From JBFHRE01 sp041591895 (GTDB lineage Bacteria; Actinomycetota; Acidimicrobiia; Spongiisociales; ZC4RG35): 24,783 bases of DNA. Below the pieces are notes generated by a model. The model was not told where the DNA came from, did not search any database, and worked only from the letters and a program-made list of their open reading frames with translations. Both the position numbers and the translations under genes were made by a program. The stretch spans positions 1 to 24,783 of the forward strand of contig JBFHRE010000020.1 of assembly GCA_041591895.1 (NCBI GenBank), given 5' to 3'. Of this stretch, positions 7,911 through 15,526 are shown in pieces. Position 1 is the stretch's first letter. Every line of letters starts with the position of its first letter.

Positions 7911-8933
7911 ATGCTTTCGCCATTCGAGCTCCAGCCGGTGCTGGCTCCGAAGCCATGGGGAGGCACGACGCTGGCGAAATTGGGCAAAGTCGTCCCGCCG
8001 GGGGTAACCGTCGGCGAAAGCTGGGAGGTCGCCGATCTGCCGTACGGTGAGGTGTCGACCGTCGAGGATGGCCGGACGTTTGTAGCACGCGGGAAGTTCG
8101 CGGGATGGGACCTGGGGCGGCTGATCGCGACGTTCGGTCCCGATCTGCTCGGCACGGCCCAAGCGACGCCGGATGGCCGGTTCCCGTTGCTCGTCAAGCT
8201 CCTGGATGCGGCCGAAAACCTCTCGGTTCAGGTCCATCCGCCGGAGGCCTTCGTCGCCAGGCACCCGGGAGCCCGGCTCAAGACCGAGTCGTGGTACGTG
8301 GTCAGGGCGGACTCCGGTGCCGTCGTGTACCTCGGTGCCAACCCGGGCTGGTCACGCCAGGAGGTGGTGGACTCGTTCGGCACGCCAGACGTCGTGGGTC
8401 GCCTCCGCCAGATCCGCGCAGAAATGGGGTCGTTCTTCCACCTCCCGGCGGGGGCGCTCCATGCTTTGGGTGCCGGTGTAACGGCCATCGAAGTGCAAAC
8501 TCCGAGTGACACCACCTACAGGGTCTACGACTGGTCCGGAGAGCACAAACGCAGGCCGCGCGAGCTCCATGTCGAGCAGGCCGCCGAGTCGTACCTCGCC
8601 GACCCCGAGGGGATGCTCATCCTCGGGCCGCAGGCGAGCGCCGGCTCGAGGACGCTCACCCGCAACCCGCACTATGTCATGGTCGAACACCGTGGCGTGG
8701 GTGTTGCCTGGAACGACGCAGAGCTGCGGATCGTGATGGTCGTGGATGGCTCACTTGAGGTGGACCAGCGCGAGTACGGCCCCGGAGCCACGGTGCTCGT
8801 TCCGGCGGCCGCAGCGCCCTCGACCAGCCTGAAACCGTCCCCAGGTGGAGTATGGCTCGAGATCGGATTGACTCAGGCGGTTGCCGAAACAGCCTTGCCC
8901 AACGCCTCGAGTGCCGTGTCCACTTCTTCCTGA
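7911..8933 (+). CDS. manA: Mannose-6-phosphate isomerase, class I (type I PMI)
   Basis: The 340-residue protein has the cupin fold and metal site of type I phosphomannose isomerase: Gln107 and His109 (LSVQVHPPEAF), Glu126 (KTESWYV) and His184 (GALHALGAG), plus YRVYDW, where Arg204 would contact the sugar phosphate. It interconverts mannose-6-phosphate and fructose-6-phosphate in the cytoplasm, feeding GDP-mannose for glycans. I prefer the ATG at 7911 because LSPFELQPVLAPKPWGG is the usual N-terminus; an in-frame upstream start at 7854 would add 19 unlike residues. No clear Shine-Dalgarno is visible. The last 61 nt overlap the convergent aminotransferase gene. It shows some likeness to the short bacterial ManA type. 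Confidence 0.9.
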   Translation: MLSPFELQPVLAPKPWGGTTLAKLGKVVPPGVTVGESWEVADLPYGEVSTVEDGRTFVARGKFAGWDLGRLIATFGPDLLGTAQATPDGRFPLLVKLLDAAENLSVQVHPPEAFVARHPGARLKTESWYVVRADSGAVVYLGANPGWSRQEVVDSFGTPDVVGRLRQIRAEMGSFFHLPAGALHALGAGVTAIEVQTPSDTTYRVYDWSGEHKRRPRELHVEQAAESYLADPEGMLILGPQASAGSRTLTRNPHYVMVEHRGVGVAWNDAELRIVMVVDGSLEVDQREYGPGATVLVPAAAAPSTSLKPSPGGVWLEIGLTQAVAETALPNASSAVSTSS

Positions 8934-10129
8934 TCGACGGTGAGAGGAGGCATGAAGCGAATCGTGTTGCCGCGGGCGCCGGCGTTCATCAGCAGGAGCC
9001 GGGACTCTTCCCTGCAATGCCGGATCACGGCGTTGCACCGGTCTGCGTCCGGCATGCCCGAGGCGGACACCAAATCGGCTCCGACCATCAGTCCGGGTCC
9101 TCTCACGTTCGTGAGCGCCGGGTATTCGGATCCCAGCCGGGCGAGGCCTTCCCGAAGTTGGTCGCCCCGCTCGATCACGTTGTCGAGGAAGCCGGCTTCG
9201 CTGATCACCTCGATGGTGGCCAGTGCAGCTGCACATCCCATCGCGTTCCCCCCGTAGGTGCCGCCATGTGATCCAACCGGCCACCGATCCATCAGTTCGG
9301 CGCGGGCTCCGATGGCAGCGAACGGAAAGCCGGATGCAATTCCTTTCGCCATGGTCATGATGTCGGGCGAGATCTGATGATGATCAGAGGCGAACATCTT
9401 CCCTGTTCGCCCAAAACCGGACTGGATCTCGTCCATCACGAGCAGGAGGTCATGGTGCCTGCAGATCGCTTCGACGGCTTCCAGATATCCGGCTGGGGCT
9501 GGTACGTATCCGCCTTCGCCCAGCACCGGCTCGATCACGATCGCCGCGGTCTCGGCAGGGGAAGTCTGGGTCTTGAGTAGCCACTCGAGTCCGGTGATCG
9601 AGCGACGCACGGCGGCATCTGGGTCTTCACCCGACGCCCAATGATCGGGGAAGGGGGCAACGAACACGCCGGACGGTAGGGGAGCGTGCCCTGCGCGGTA
9701 CCCCGTCTTGGAGGTGGTCATCGCCATGGTCATCGATGTGCGACCGTGGAACGAGCCCTCGACGACGATGACATGCGGTCTCCCGGTGGCCTGCTTGGCC
9801 AGCTTCACGGCTCCCTCCACCGCCTCGGCACCCGAGTTGGTGAAGAAGAACCTCTCGATCGAGGCCGGCGTGATCTGGGCCAGGCGGTCGCCGAGCGGCC
9901 TGAGCAGGTCGTGCGTGTAGATGTTGACCTGGGCGTGGAGGAATCGGGCAGCTTGCTCCTGGACCGCTTTCACGACCTTGGGATGGCAGTGCCCCGTATT
10001 GGTCACCGCGATCCCACACGTGAAGTCGAGATACCGATCACCGCCGGTCGTGTAGACCCAGCTTCCCTCGCCGTGAGCGACCTCGAGATCCGTCAACTTG
10101 AACCAGACATCGGCCAACGATCCGGCCAT
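8873..10129 (-). CDS. Class III PLP aminotransferase (4-aminobutyrate aminotransferase-like)
   Basis: The 418-residue protein is a fold-type I class III aminotransferase: TNSGAEAVEGAVKLAK (about 97-112), SFHGRTSMTMA, IEPVLGEGGY, MDEIQSGFGRTG with Asp233 and Gln236, and the PLP lysine Lys262 in TMAKGIASGFP. The family transfers an omega- or alpha-amino group to 2-oxoglutarate or pyruvate; GABA, ornithine, acetylornithine and beta-alanine enzymes look alike, and I cannot assign the donor. GAGGAGGAG (10143-10135) stands 5 nt before the ATG. It begins 22 nt after the methyltransferase-like gene, so the two are probably one transcript with hrpB upstream. The 3' end overlaps manA by 61 nt. Confidence 0.92.
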   Translation of the reverse strand: MAGSLADVWFKLTDLEVAHGEGSWVYTTGGDRYLDFTCGIAVTNTGHCHPKVVKAVQEQAARFLHAQVNIYTHDLLRPLGDRLAQITPASIERFFFTNSGAEAVEGAVKLAKQATGRPHVIVVEGSFHGRTSMTMAMTTSKTGYRAGHAPLPSGVFVAPFPDHWASGEDPDAAVRRSITGLEWLLKTQTSPAETAAIVIEPVLGEGGYVPAPAGYLEAVEAICRHHDLLLVMDEIQSGFGRTGKMFASDHHQISPDIMTMAKGIASGFPFAAIGARAELMDRWPVGSHGGTYGGNAMGCAAALATIEVISEAGFLDNVIERGDQLREGLARLGSEYPALTNVRGPGLMVGADLVSASGMPDADRCNAVIRHCREESRLLLMNAGARGNTIRFMPPLTVDQEEVDTALEALGKAVSATA

Positions 10130-10151
10130 TGGGACTCCTCCTCGTCACGGT

Positions 10152-11282
10152 TCACGTTACCGGTGCGGGACCGTCCTCTGAGCTGCGGATGATGAGGTAG
10201 GTCTCGTCGTTGAACCAGATCTCACCGTGGCGATCCATCACCTTTCGGGTCGCCTCGACGTAGGCGTTGTCGATCATCGCCTGAGCCAACCTCTGATCGT
10301 CGATCTGCGCCACGTAGGCGGCTGCGTTCCAGGCCGCGAGGATCGTCGAGGTGCCGATGTGCTCTGCCGACTCGGACGGCATCGCATGCAGCCTGTAGCG
10401 GAGCAGTGCCTCGTCGTCGGACAGGTCGGGGTACTCCAGGTCCGACCGACCGGACAGTTGAAGCCGGGTTTCCCGCACCACGGCGTGGCGGTCGTGAGGA
10501 AAGGGATCGTGATCCGGCCACAAGGTGCGAACGATTTCCTCGGCCGGATCGGATCCCCGGGCGTGGATCCCGATCAGCCTCCCACCAGGCGCCAGGGCCC
10601 GCGCCAGTGGAGCGACGACCATCGAGACCTTTCGGCTCAGCGGTGTCACCGATCGATACGCCTGGCTGGCGATGATCAGGTCGTATCCTGCAGGCCCGTG
10701 TCCGGGGCGGGGGATGACCGAATCGAGCACGAAACGGCGGTCCGCCCTGTACAAGACGAGAGCCGTCGGCTTGCGGTAGACCGGGTTTCCGGAGACCGAG
10801 GACGTCTCGACCGCCCAATCTTGGGCGATGTCGGGGACCAGACGCCTGATCTGCTCGGCGAATGCGTAGCTAGTCGATCCCTCCAGAGAAACCTCGCGCC
10901 ACACGATCTGATCGGCCGAGGTCAGTTCCACGGCCTCGCCGAACCGGAGGTTTGTGATCACCCAAACGAGCTCGGGATGTTCGAGGAATCGCTCTGGCAT
11001 CCGGCCCAGAGCCTGACGAACGTCCTCGATGCTGATCTCCTTGCCGACCACGAGCCACGGGATGTGGGGGAACGACTCGTGCATCTGCCGCATGAGGTGC
11101 GACAGGAGCGCAGCATCCCCCATCCCGGCGTCGAAGATTCTGAGCGCCGGCTGCTGCGGCTGGATATGGCGGAGCTCGAGACCGATTCGCTCGGCAGCCG
11201 CCACCTTCTCGTCCGTGGTCGTGACGAACATCATGTAGGCGGCTCTTGTGTCGAAGAACCTGGGGGCCGAGCCGGTCGTCAT
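10152..11282 (-). CDS. Uncharacterised SAM-dependent methyltransferase-like protein
   Basis: The 376-residue protein begins with a conserved-looking FFDTRAAYMMFVTTTDEK and has a class I methyltransferase motif I, LRIFDAGMGDAALL (Asp51, Gly53, Gly55). Further along, PAGYDLIIASQAYRSVTP and LAPGGRLIGIHARG fit the motif IV and V strands of a Rossmann methyltransferase, but about 100 residues (90-190) separate them from motif I, longer than in a minimal fold, so an insertion or lid is likely. The substrate is unknown. It lies 55 nt after hrpB and 22 nt before the aminotransferase in the same direction, suggesting cotranscription; a link to amino-acid or polyamine modification is only a guess. No clear ribosome binding site is visible at the ATG. 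Confidence 0.75.
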   Translation of the reverse strand: MTTGSAPRFFDTRAAYMMFVTTTDEKVAAAERIGLELRHIQPQQPALRIFDAGMGDAALLSHLMRQMHESFPHIPWLVVGKEISIEDVRQALGRMPERFLEHPELVWVITNLRFGEAVELTSADQIVWREVSLEGSTSYAFAEQIRRLVPDIAQDWAVETSSVSGNPVYRKPTALVLYRADRRFVLDSVIPRPGHGPAGYDLIIASQAYRSVTPLSRKVSMVVAPLARALAPGGRLIGIHARGSDPAEEIVRTLWPDHDPFPHDRHAVVRETRLQLSGRSDLEYPDLSDDEALLRYRLHAMPSESAEHIGTSTILAAWNAAAYVAQIDDQRLAQAMIDNAYVEATRKVMDRHGEIWFNDETYLIIRSSEDGPAPVT

Positions 11283-11337
11283 GATTTGAGGCTATTCGAG
11301 AAGCGCCCGTTCGCAGGGGACCGAGGAACCGTCCCTC

Positions 11338-13749
11338 TCAGCGGTCGGACGGGTCAGCCGGCCACGCGTGCTTCGGATACCGACCTGCCATGTCTTTGCG
11401 GACGTCGTGCCAGGTGCCGGTCCAAAAGCCCTCGAGATCACGGGTCACCTGGACGGGTCGTCCCGCCGGCGAGAGCATCTCGATGACGATCGGCTCTCCT
11501 GCCACGACCGGAGTGGTGGTCAAACCGAACAGTTCCTGAACCCGAACCGACAGGACCGGGACGTCGCCCGAGTAGTCAAGGCGCCGGCGGCGCCCCGTCG
11601 GGAGTTCGATCGCAGCCGGCGCCAGCAGGTCGAGATCCGGCATGAGGTGCCCGATCAGACCGGCTACCAATCGTGAGAAGTCGAGCCGACGTACGTCCTC
11701 GAGCGACGTCGCACCGACGAGGTGAGGCCCCAGCCAGACGTCGAGCGTCTCAGTCAGGTGAGCGTCCGAAAGGTCCGGCCAGGGCTCACCGAGTTTGCGG
11801 TGGAGAAGAGTGGATCTCGTCCTCAGATCGATTGCGCGGTCGGACCACGGCAGGCGATCCAATCCCTCGGTCCGGATCCGATCGAGCAACGCATCGACGG
11901 TGCGTTCGTCGGGCGGGGGACGGTCGACGGACGAGTCGAGGACGAGTCCTCCCAGCCGTCGTTCGCGGGTGAGAACCAACCGATCCCCCGACCATTCCAG
12001 GCGGGTTTCGGTCGACACCTCCGAAGCGAATCGGTCGGCGACGTCGGCCGGATCGATGGCCGCTGCCAGCCGAATGCGGCTGTCCCTGCGCTTCCCGTCC
12101 AGATCGGCGGCGATCAGGAACGCCTCCGTCGCCAGAACATCCCCCGCATCACAGAATGCGGTGGGCCCCGTCCGCAGCTGGAATCGCCCTGGGGTACCGC
12201 GGCGAATCGCCAGCCGGTCGGGATAGGCCATTGCGAGCAGCCGACCGGATTCGCCCGGATCGATCGGGCCGCTCCCATGCATGCCGGTGCGTCTGACGAG
12301 ATCTGCGGCATCCCTTCGAATACGGTCCAAGCCGCGGTCGTCGGCCGCGGGATGCCGACCGATGCCGGCTACCACCGACGCCCTCAGGGCGAGGTCGATA
12401 GGCAGCTCATGAGGTGGTCCGCGGAACGGATCCCTGTCCTCGAGGATGGCTGCGAGGATGGCGGCGAGTTCGAGATGGTCGCCTGCCCCGGCGAGCATCG
12501 CCCCGAGTCGAGGGTGGACCGGCAGATTGCTCATCGTGCGCCCGAGATCGGTGAGGACCCCGCCGTCATCGATGGCGCCGAGGGATGCGAGCAGGGTCAT
12601 CGCTTCGTCGACGCTCCGCGGCGGCGGTGGATCGAGAAACGGCAGAGAGCCGGCCGTAGCTCCCCACGCCAGCAGGTCGAGGACAAAACCTCCCAGGTCG
12701 ACCTGGGTGAGTTCCGGTTCCGCGTGCGCCTTGCGGGCCGCGTGCTCGATTTTGGACCAGAGCCGGTAGGCGATGCCGGGTCCAAGCCTTCCGGCCCGTC
12801 CGGCTCGCTGGTCGGCCGAAGAGCGCGGGATCGTCACGGTCGTGAGTCGGGTCATGCCGGTTCTCGGGTCGTAGCGGGGGACACGGCTGCGACCATCGTC
12901 TATGACCACGGAGACGCCTTCGACGGTGAGGCTCGACTCGGCGATGTCGGTCGAGAGGATCACCTTCCTGTGTGTTCCCGGACTGAGCGCTGCGTCCTGC
13001 TCGTCGACAGACAGCGAACCGTGAAGTCGATGGACCGTGGCGGGCAGGTCGCCGAGGGCGCGACGGGCTCGCTCGATCTCACCGATCCCGGGGAGGAACA
13101 CGAGGATGTCTCCTCGATCCACGGCGAAGGCATGTCGAACCGTGATGGCGACGTGCTCCTCGATCCGGGCGCCCCTGGATGGAGGGCGCCAGCGCACCTC
13201 TACCGGGTGAAGCAGGCCCTCGGCCTCGACCACCGGGGCGGGGTTGCCGCTTCCGGCCAGATGTGTGGACAGGCGCTGGGCGTCGAGCGTTGCGGACATC
13301 ACGAGGATCGCGAGATCGGGTCGCACACTCCTTCGGACATCGAGGGTCAGAGCGAGTCCGAGGTCGCTCTGGAGGTTGCGCTCGTGGAATTCGTCGAAGA
13401 TCACCAGATCGACACCCGTGAGCAGGGGGTCGCTCTGCAGGCGCCTCGTGAGGATGCCCTCGGTGACGACTTCGAGCCGGGTGGCGGGACCGGTTCGGCG
13501 GTCATCCCTCGTGACGTAGCCAACGGTTTGACCGACTTCCTCGCCCAACGTGTTGGCCATCCAGCGTGCCGCTGCGCGCGTGGCCACCCGACGTGGCTCG
13601 AGCATCACGATTCGGGAATAAGTGTCGAGCAACCGCAACGGGGCGACCGTTGTCTTCCCCGACCCCGGCGGGGCCGTGAGGATGGCTTGCCCGTGGTCGG
13701 CGAGCGCTCGTTCCAGGTCGGGGATGGCAACTTCGACTGGCAGACCCAC
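11338..13749 (-). CDS. hrpB: ATP-dependent helicase HrpB
   Basis: The 803-residue protein is a DEAH-family helicase of the HrpB type: Walker A APPGSGKTT (26-34, Lys32), DEFH box (119-122, the HrpB variant), motif III SAT, QRAGRAGRLGPGIAYRLW (motif VI), a helicase-associated region and the HrpB C-terminal domain ending GRYPKHAWPADP. HrpB is a cytoplasmic nucleic-acid helicase; its physiological role is poorly defined in most bacteria. I chose the GTG at 13749: it matches the family N-terminus (VGLPVEVAIPDLERAL) and lies 6 nt behind TACAGT, as in a leaderless transcript. The frame remains open to 13851 but would then run over the divergent gene's start. It probably heads an operon with the methyltransferase and aminotransferase genes. 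Confidence 0.93.
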   Translation of the reverse strand: MGLPVEVAIPDLERALADHGQAILTAPPGSGKTTVAPLRLLDTYSRIVMLEPRRVATRAAARWMANTLGEEVGQTVGYVTRDDRRTGPATRLEVVTEGILTRRLQSDPLLTGVDLVIFDEFHERNLQSDLGLALTLDVRRSVRPDLAILVMSATLDAQRLSTHLAGSGNPAPVVEAEGLLHPVEVRWRPPSRGARIEEHVAITVRHAFAVDRGDILVFLPGIGEIERARRALGDLPATVHRLHGSLSVDEQDAALSPGTHRKVILSTDIAESSLTVEGVSVVIDDGRSRVPRYDPRTGMTRLTTVTIPRSSADQRAGRAGRLGPGIAYRLWSKIEHAARKAHAEPELTQVDLGGFVLDLLAWGATAGSLPFLDPPPPRSVDEAMTLLASLGAIDDGGVLTDLGRTMSNLPVHPRLGAMLAGAGDHLELAAILAAILEDRDPFRGPPHELPIDLALRASVVAGIGRHPAADDRGLDRIRRDAADLVRRTGMHGSGPIDPGESGRLLAMAYPDRLAIRRGTPGRFQLRTGPTAFCDAGDVLATEAFLIAADLDGKRRDSRIRLAAAIDPADVADRFASEVSTETRLEWSGDRLVLTRERRLGGLVLDSSVDRPPPDERTVDALLDRIRTEGLDRLPWSDRAIDLRTRSTLLHRKLGEPWPDLSDAHLTETLDVWLGPHLVGATSLEDVRRLDFSRLVAGLIGHLMPDLDLLAPAAIELPTGRRRRLDYSGDVPVLSVRVQELFGLTTTPVVAGEPIVIEMLSPAGRPVQVTRDLEGFWTGTWHDVRKDMAGRYPKHAWPADPSDR

Positions 13750-13755
13750 GTGGCG

Positions 13756-13761
13756 ACTGTA
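13756..13761 (-). promoter_or_regulatory. hrpB: -10 element for hrpB (leaderless)
   Basis: TACAGT on the minus strand (TANNNT type) is followed by 6 nt and then the GTG at 13749. No Shine-Dalgarno is visible. No good -35 hexamer lies at 16-18 nt. Confidence 0.45.
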
Positions 13762-13779
13762 GGCGCTCGGTCGTGGGTC

Positions 13780-13807
13780 TCGACCTGTGCGACGGGCGTT
13801 GTACCGT
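13780..13807 (+). promoter_or_regulatory. Promoter of the first membrane paralogue (leaderless)
   Basis: TCGACC (13780-13785, -35-like) is separated by 16 nt from TACCGT (13802-13807, -10-like), which is followed by 6 nt and the GTG at 13814. It is back to back with the hrpB promoter; the two predicted start sites are 65 nt apart, so one bound regulator could affect both. Confidence 0.5.
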
Positions 13808-13813
13808 GGAGTC

Positions 13814-14755
13814 GTGGTGGACATCCAACGCGGGCAGATGACGCTCGCCAATGGCGAAACAGTCGACGTGGAGCTCGAAGTGAGCGCCGATGTCCTCCGG
13901 ATGGTGGCGGACGGATCCTCCGTCGGCGCGTGGCCGATTCGCTATTGCCGGGTGACGCCGCGTGGCAACGGGCTGTTCGATCTGTCGATCGATGGAGAGG
14001 CGGTGCTGTTCGATCCGGCTGACGGGGGGGCTTTCGCGGAACTGGCGGCGAGGAGGTTCGTGTCGTCCTCCCTGGCGGATCGCATCGCGACTGTGAAGAC
14101 CCTCCCTGCCGAGCTGCCACCCGAGCAACCCTCTCCCGTCACCGAAGATTCAGAGACGCCGGCTCCGGCCGTCGACACCCGGAAGATGCTCGTGGGAGCC
14201 GGCATAGCGGCGTTTCTGGTTGCGGCCAGCTACGGGCTCCTGGTGCTGCGGGACCGCCCTCGTCCCGATATTCCCCAGGTGACCGTGCCGCCGACCGCCG
14301 CAACTGCGGCGCCCGTGACGCCCTGGTTCGAGCTGACACCCGCGGAGTTTGCGGAACGATGGAACTTGACCGCCGCCGATCTCGGGATCTCGGCAGTCCT
14401 GCCGACCGCCGGCGTCGAGAACGGGTTTGACCAGACAATCAGCGACTGGATCTATGTCCAGGGCACCGTTACCGACGACGGGACGCTGAATACGGTCGTG
14501 GTGTCGGTGGACCCCAGCGGGCCCGCTTCGAGCGACCGTTCTGCGATCGCCATCTGGGGTCTGACCATCGCCGCGGTCGACCCTGCCGCCGGGTCCTCCG
14601 AGCGGAGGGCCATCCTGGAGGCACTGGGGGTCGATCCCGCCAACCCACAATTGGACCCGGAGGAGACTGCGGTCGACTGGGGCGGCAACCACTTCTCGAT
14701 CAGATTCGTTCCCGGTTTCTCGACCGTGTTGTTCAGGGTCCAGCCCGTCAACTGA
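13814..14755 (+). CDS. Single-pass membrane protein, first of a paralogue pair
   Basis: I do not recognise a named family. The 313-residue protein has a beta-rich N-terminal domain (about 1-75), a short Pro/Glu linker, one membrane helix (about 125-146), a Pro/Thr linker and a C-terminal globular domain (about 170-313). It is clearly related to the protein at 15527-17545: the N-terminal halves share RM, WP, a Cys and DGxAVxF(D/E)PxD; the C-terminal halves share FELxxxEFxxRWN and a block from DPSGP through IAAVDP to NP, where 24 of 47 positions are identical by eye. Topology is probably N-terminus inside, C-terminus outside. The GTG start fits a leaderless transcript. A lysozyme-like gene follows, so an envelope role is likely but unproven. 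Confidence 0.8.
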   Translation: MVDIQRGQMTLANGETVDVELEVSADVLRMVADGSSVGAWPIRYCRVTPRGNGLFDLSIDGEAVLFDPADGGAFAELAARRFVSSSLADRIATVKTLPAELPPEQPSPVTEDSETPAPAVDTRKMLVGAGIAAFLVAASYGLLVLRDRPRPDIPQVTVPPTAATAAPVTPWFELTPAEFAERWNLTAADLGISAVLPTAGVENGFDQTISDWIYVQGTVTDDGTLNTVVVSVDPSGPASSDRSAIAIWGLTIAAVDPAAGSSERRAILEALGVDPANPQLDPEETAVDWGGNHFSIRFVPGFSTVLFRVQPVN

Positions 14756-14864
14756 CCGTTGCGTTCGCGGGAGCTCCTCCTGTGCTTGCATTTGCGAGCA
14801 GGATCTGGTTACCTTCTGCCCCGTCGGCGGTTCGCCGGCACCCCCCCCACAAAGCGAGGCTTCT

Positions 14865-15449
14865 GTGCGCGCGTTCGCGTCATACCTCATCGGGCTCTTC
14901 ACCCTGGTCGCCTTGATCGGCACCGGTGGGGCCTGGCACACTTCATCCCGCAGTCATCTCCAGCCGGTTGCGCTGGGAGAGTCAGATGCTGCCGTCTTCG
15001 CCCCGTCTCTCCCGGTTCCGGTGGCCGAAGCTCCCGATCTCCTCGGCGGGTGTGACCCCCCGAATGCAGGCTCGGTCTGCCTTCCTGGTCAGCTCCGGAC
15101 CCCGCCTCCACCGGCGCCGCCCAGTCCATATGACCTCGTCCCGGTGCACGTCGAATCCTCGGAGGATTGGCGGCCGCTCGTGTCCTGGTTCTTCGCACCG
15201 GAAGACATAGACCGGGCCATCCGGATCATCCGCTGCGAGTCCCGCGGTCGAGCCGCCGCCAAGAACCCTCGCTCCACCGCTTCAGGGCTCTTCCAGCACC
15301 TGGCCTCTGCCTGGCCCAAGCGCTCGGCGAAGGCAGGTTGGGCGGGCAGCGACGTGTTCGACCCGGTCGCCAACGTGGCTGTTGCCGCCTGGCTGGTGTA
15401 CGACGGCGGCGGGTGGTCGCATTGGAATGCGAGTTCTTCCTGCTGGTGA
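14865..15449 (+). CDS. Secreted lysozyme-like / SLT-type transglycosylase
   Basis: The 194-residue protein has an N-terminal hydrophobic segment (about 5-22, signal peptide or anchor), a Pro-rich spacer (about 45-90), and a lysozyme-like domain (about 105-194): IIRCESRGRAAAKN with Glu125 as the candidate catalytic acid, STASGLFQHL, FDPVANVAVAAWL and a closing SHWNASSSCW. Cys124 and Cys193 are placed to form the disulphide usual in this actinobacterial type; Cys63 and Cys72 may form another. It should cleave peptidoglycan glycan strands outside the membrane. The GTG is preceded by GCGAGG at 5 nt. It sits between two paralogous membrane proteins on the same strand, which suggests that all three act at the cell wall. 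Confidence 0.82.
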   Translation: MRAFASYLIGLFTLVALIGTGGAWHTSSRSHLQPVALGESDAAVFAPSLPVPVAEAPDLLGGCDPPNAGSVCLPGQLRTPPPPAPPSPYDLVPVHVESSEDWRPLVSWFFAPEDIDRAIRIIRCESRGRAAAKNPRSTASGLFQHLASAWPKRSAKAGWAGSDVFDPVANVAVAAWLVYDGGGWSHWNASSSCW

Positions 15450-15526
15450 ATCCACCGCTTGCGTGACCCGTTGCTGCATACTTCGATAAAGGCAACCCGC
15501 CCCGGTGCCGAAACAGGTTTGGAGTG

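Noticed and set aside
11722..14022. Open frame of 766 codons on the plus strand opposite hrpB
   Set aside because: It runs antisense across a complete, motif-bearing helicase gene and has no recognisable domain; it is the long-frame artefact expected from GC-rich codons.
14783..14800. Hairpin TGCTTGC/GCGAGCA after the first membrane paralogue
   Set aside because: Seven base pairs with one G-U pair, 4-nt loop and no U-tract; could equally be part of a promoter (TTGCAT at 14786, TACCTT at 14810) for the next gene, so I did not annotate either.
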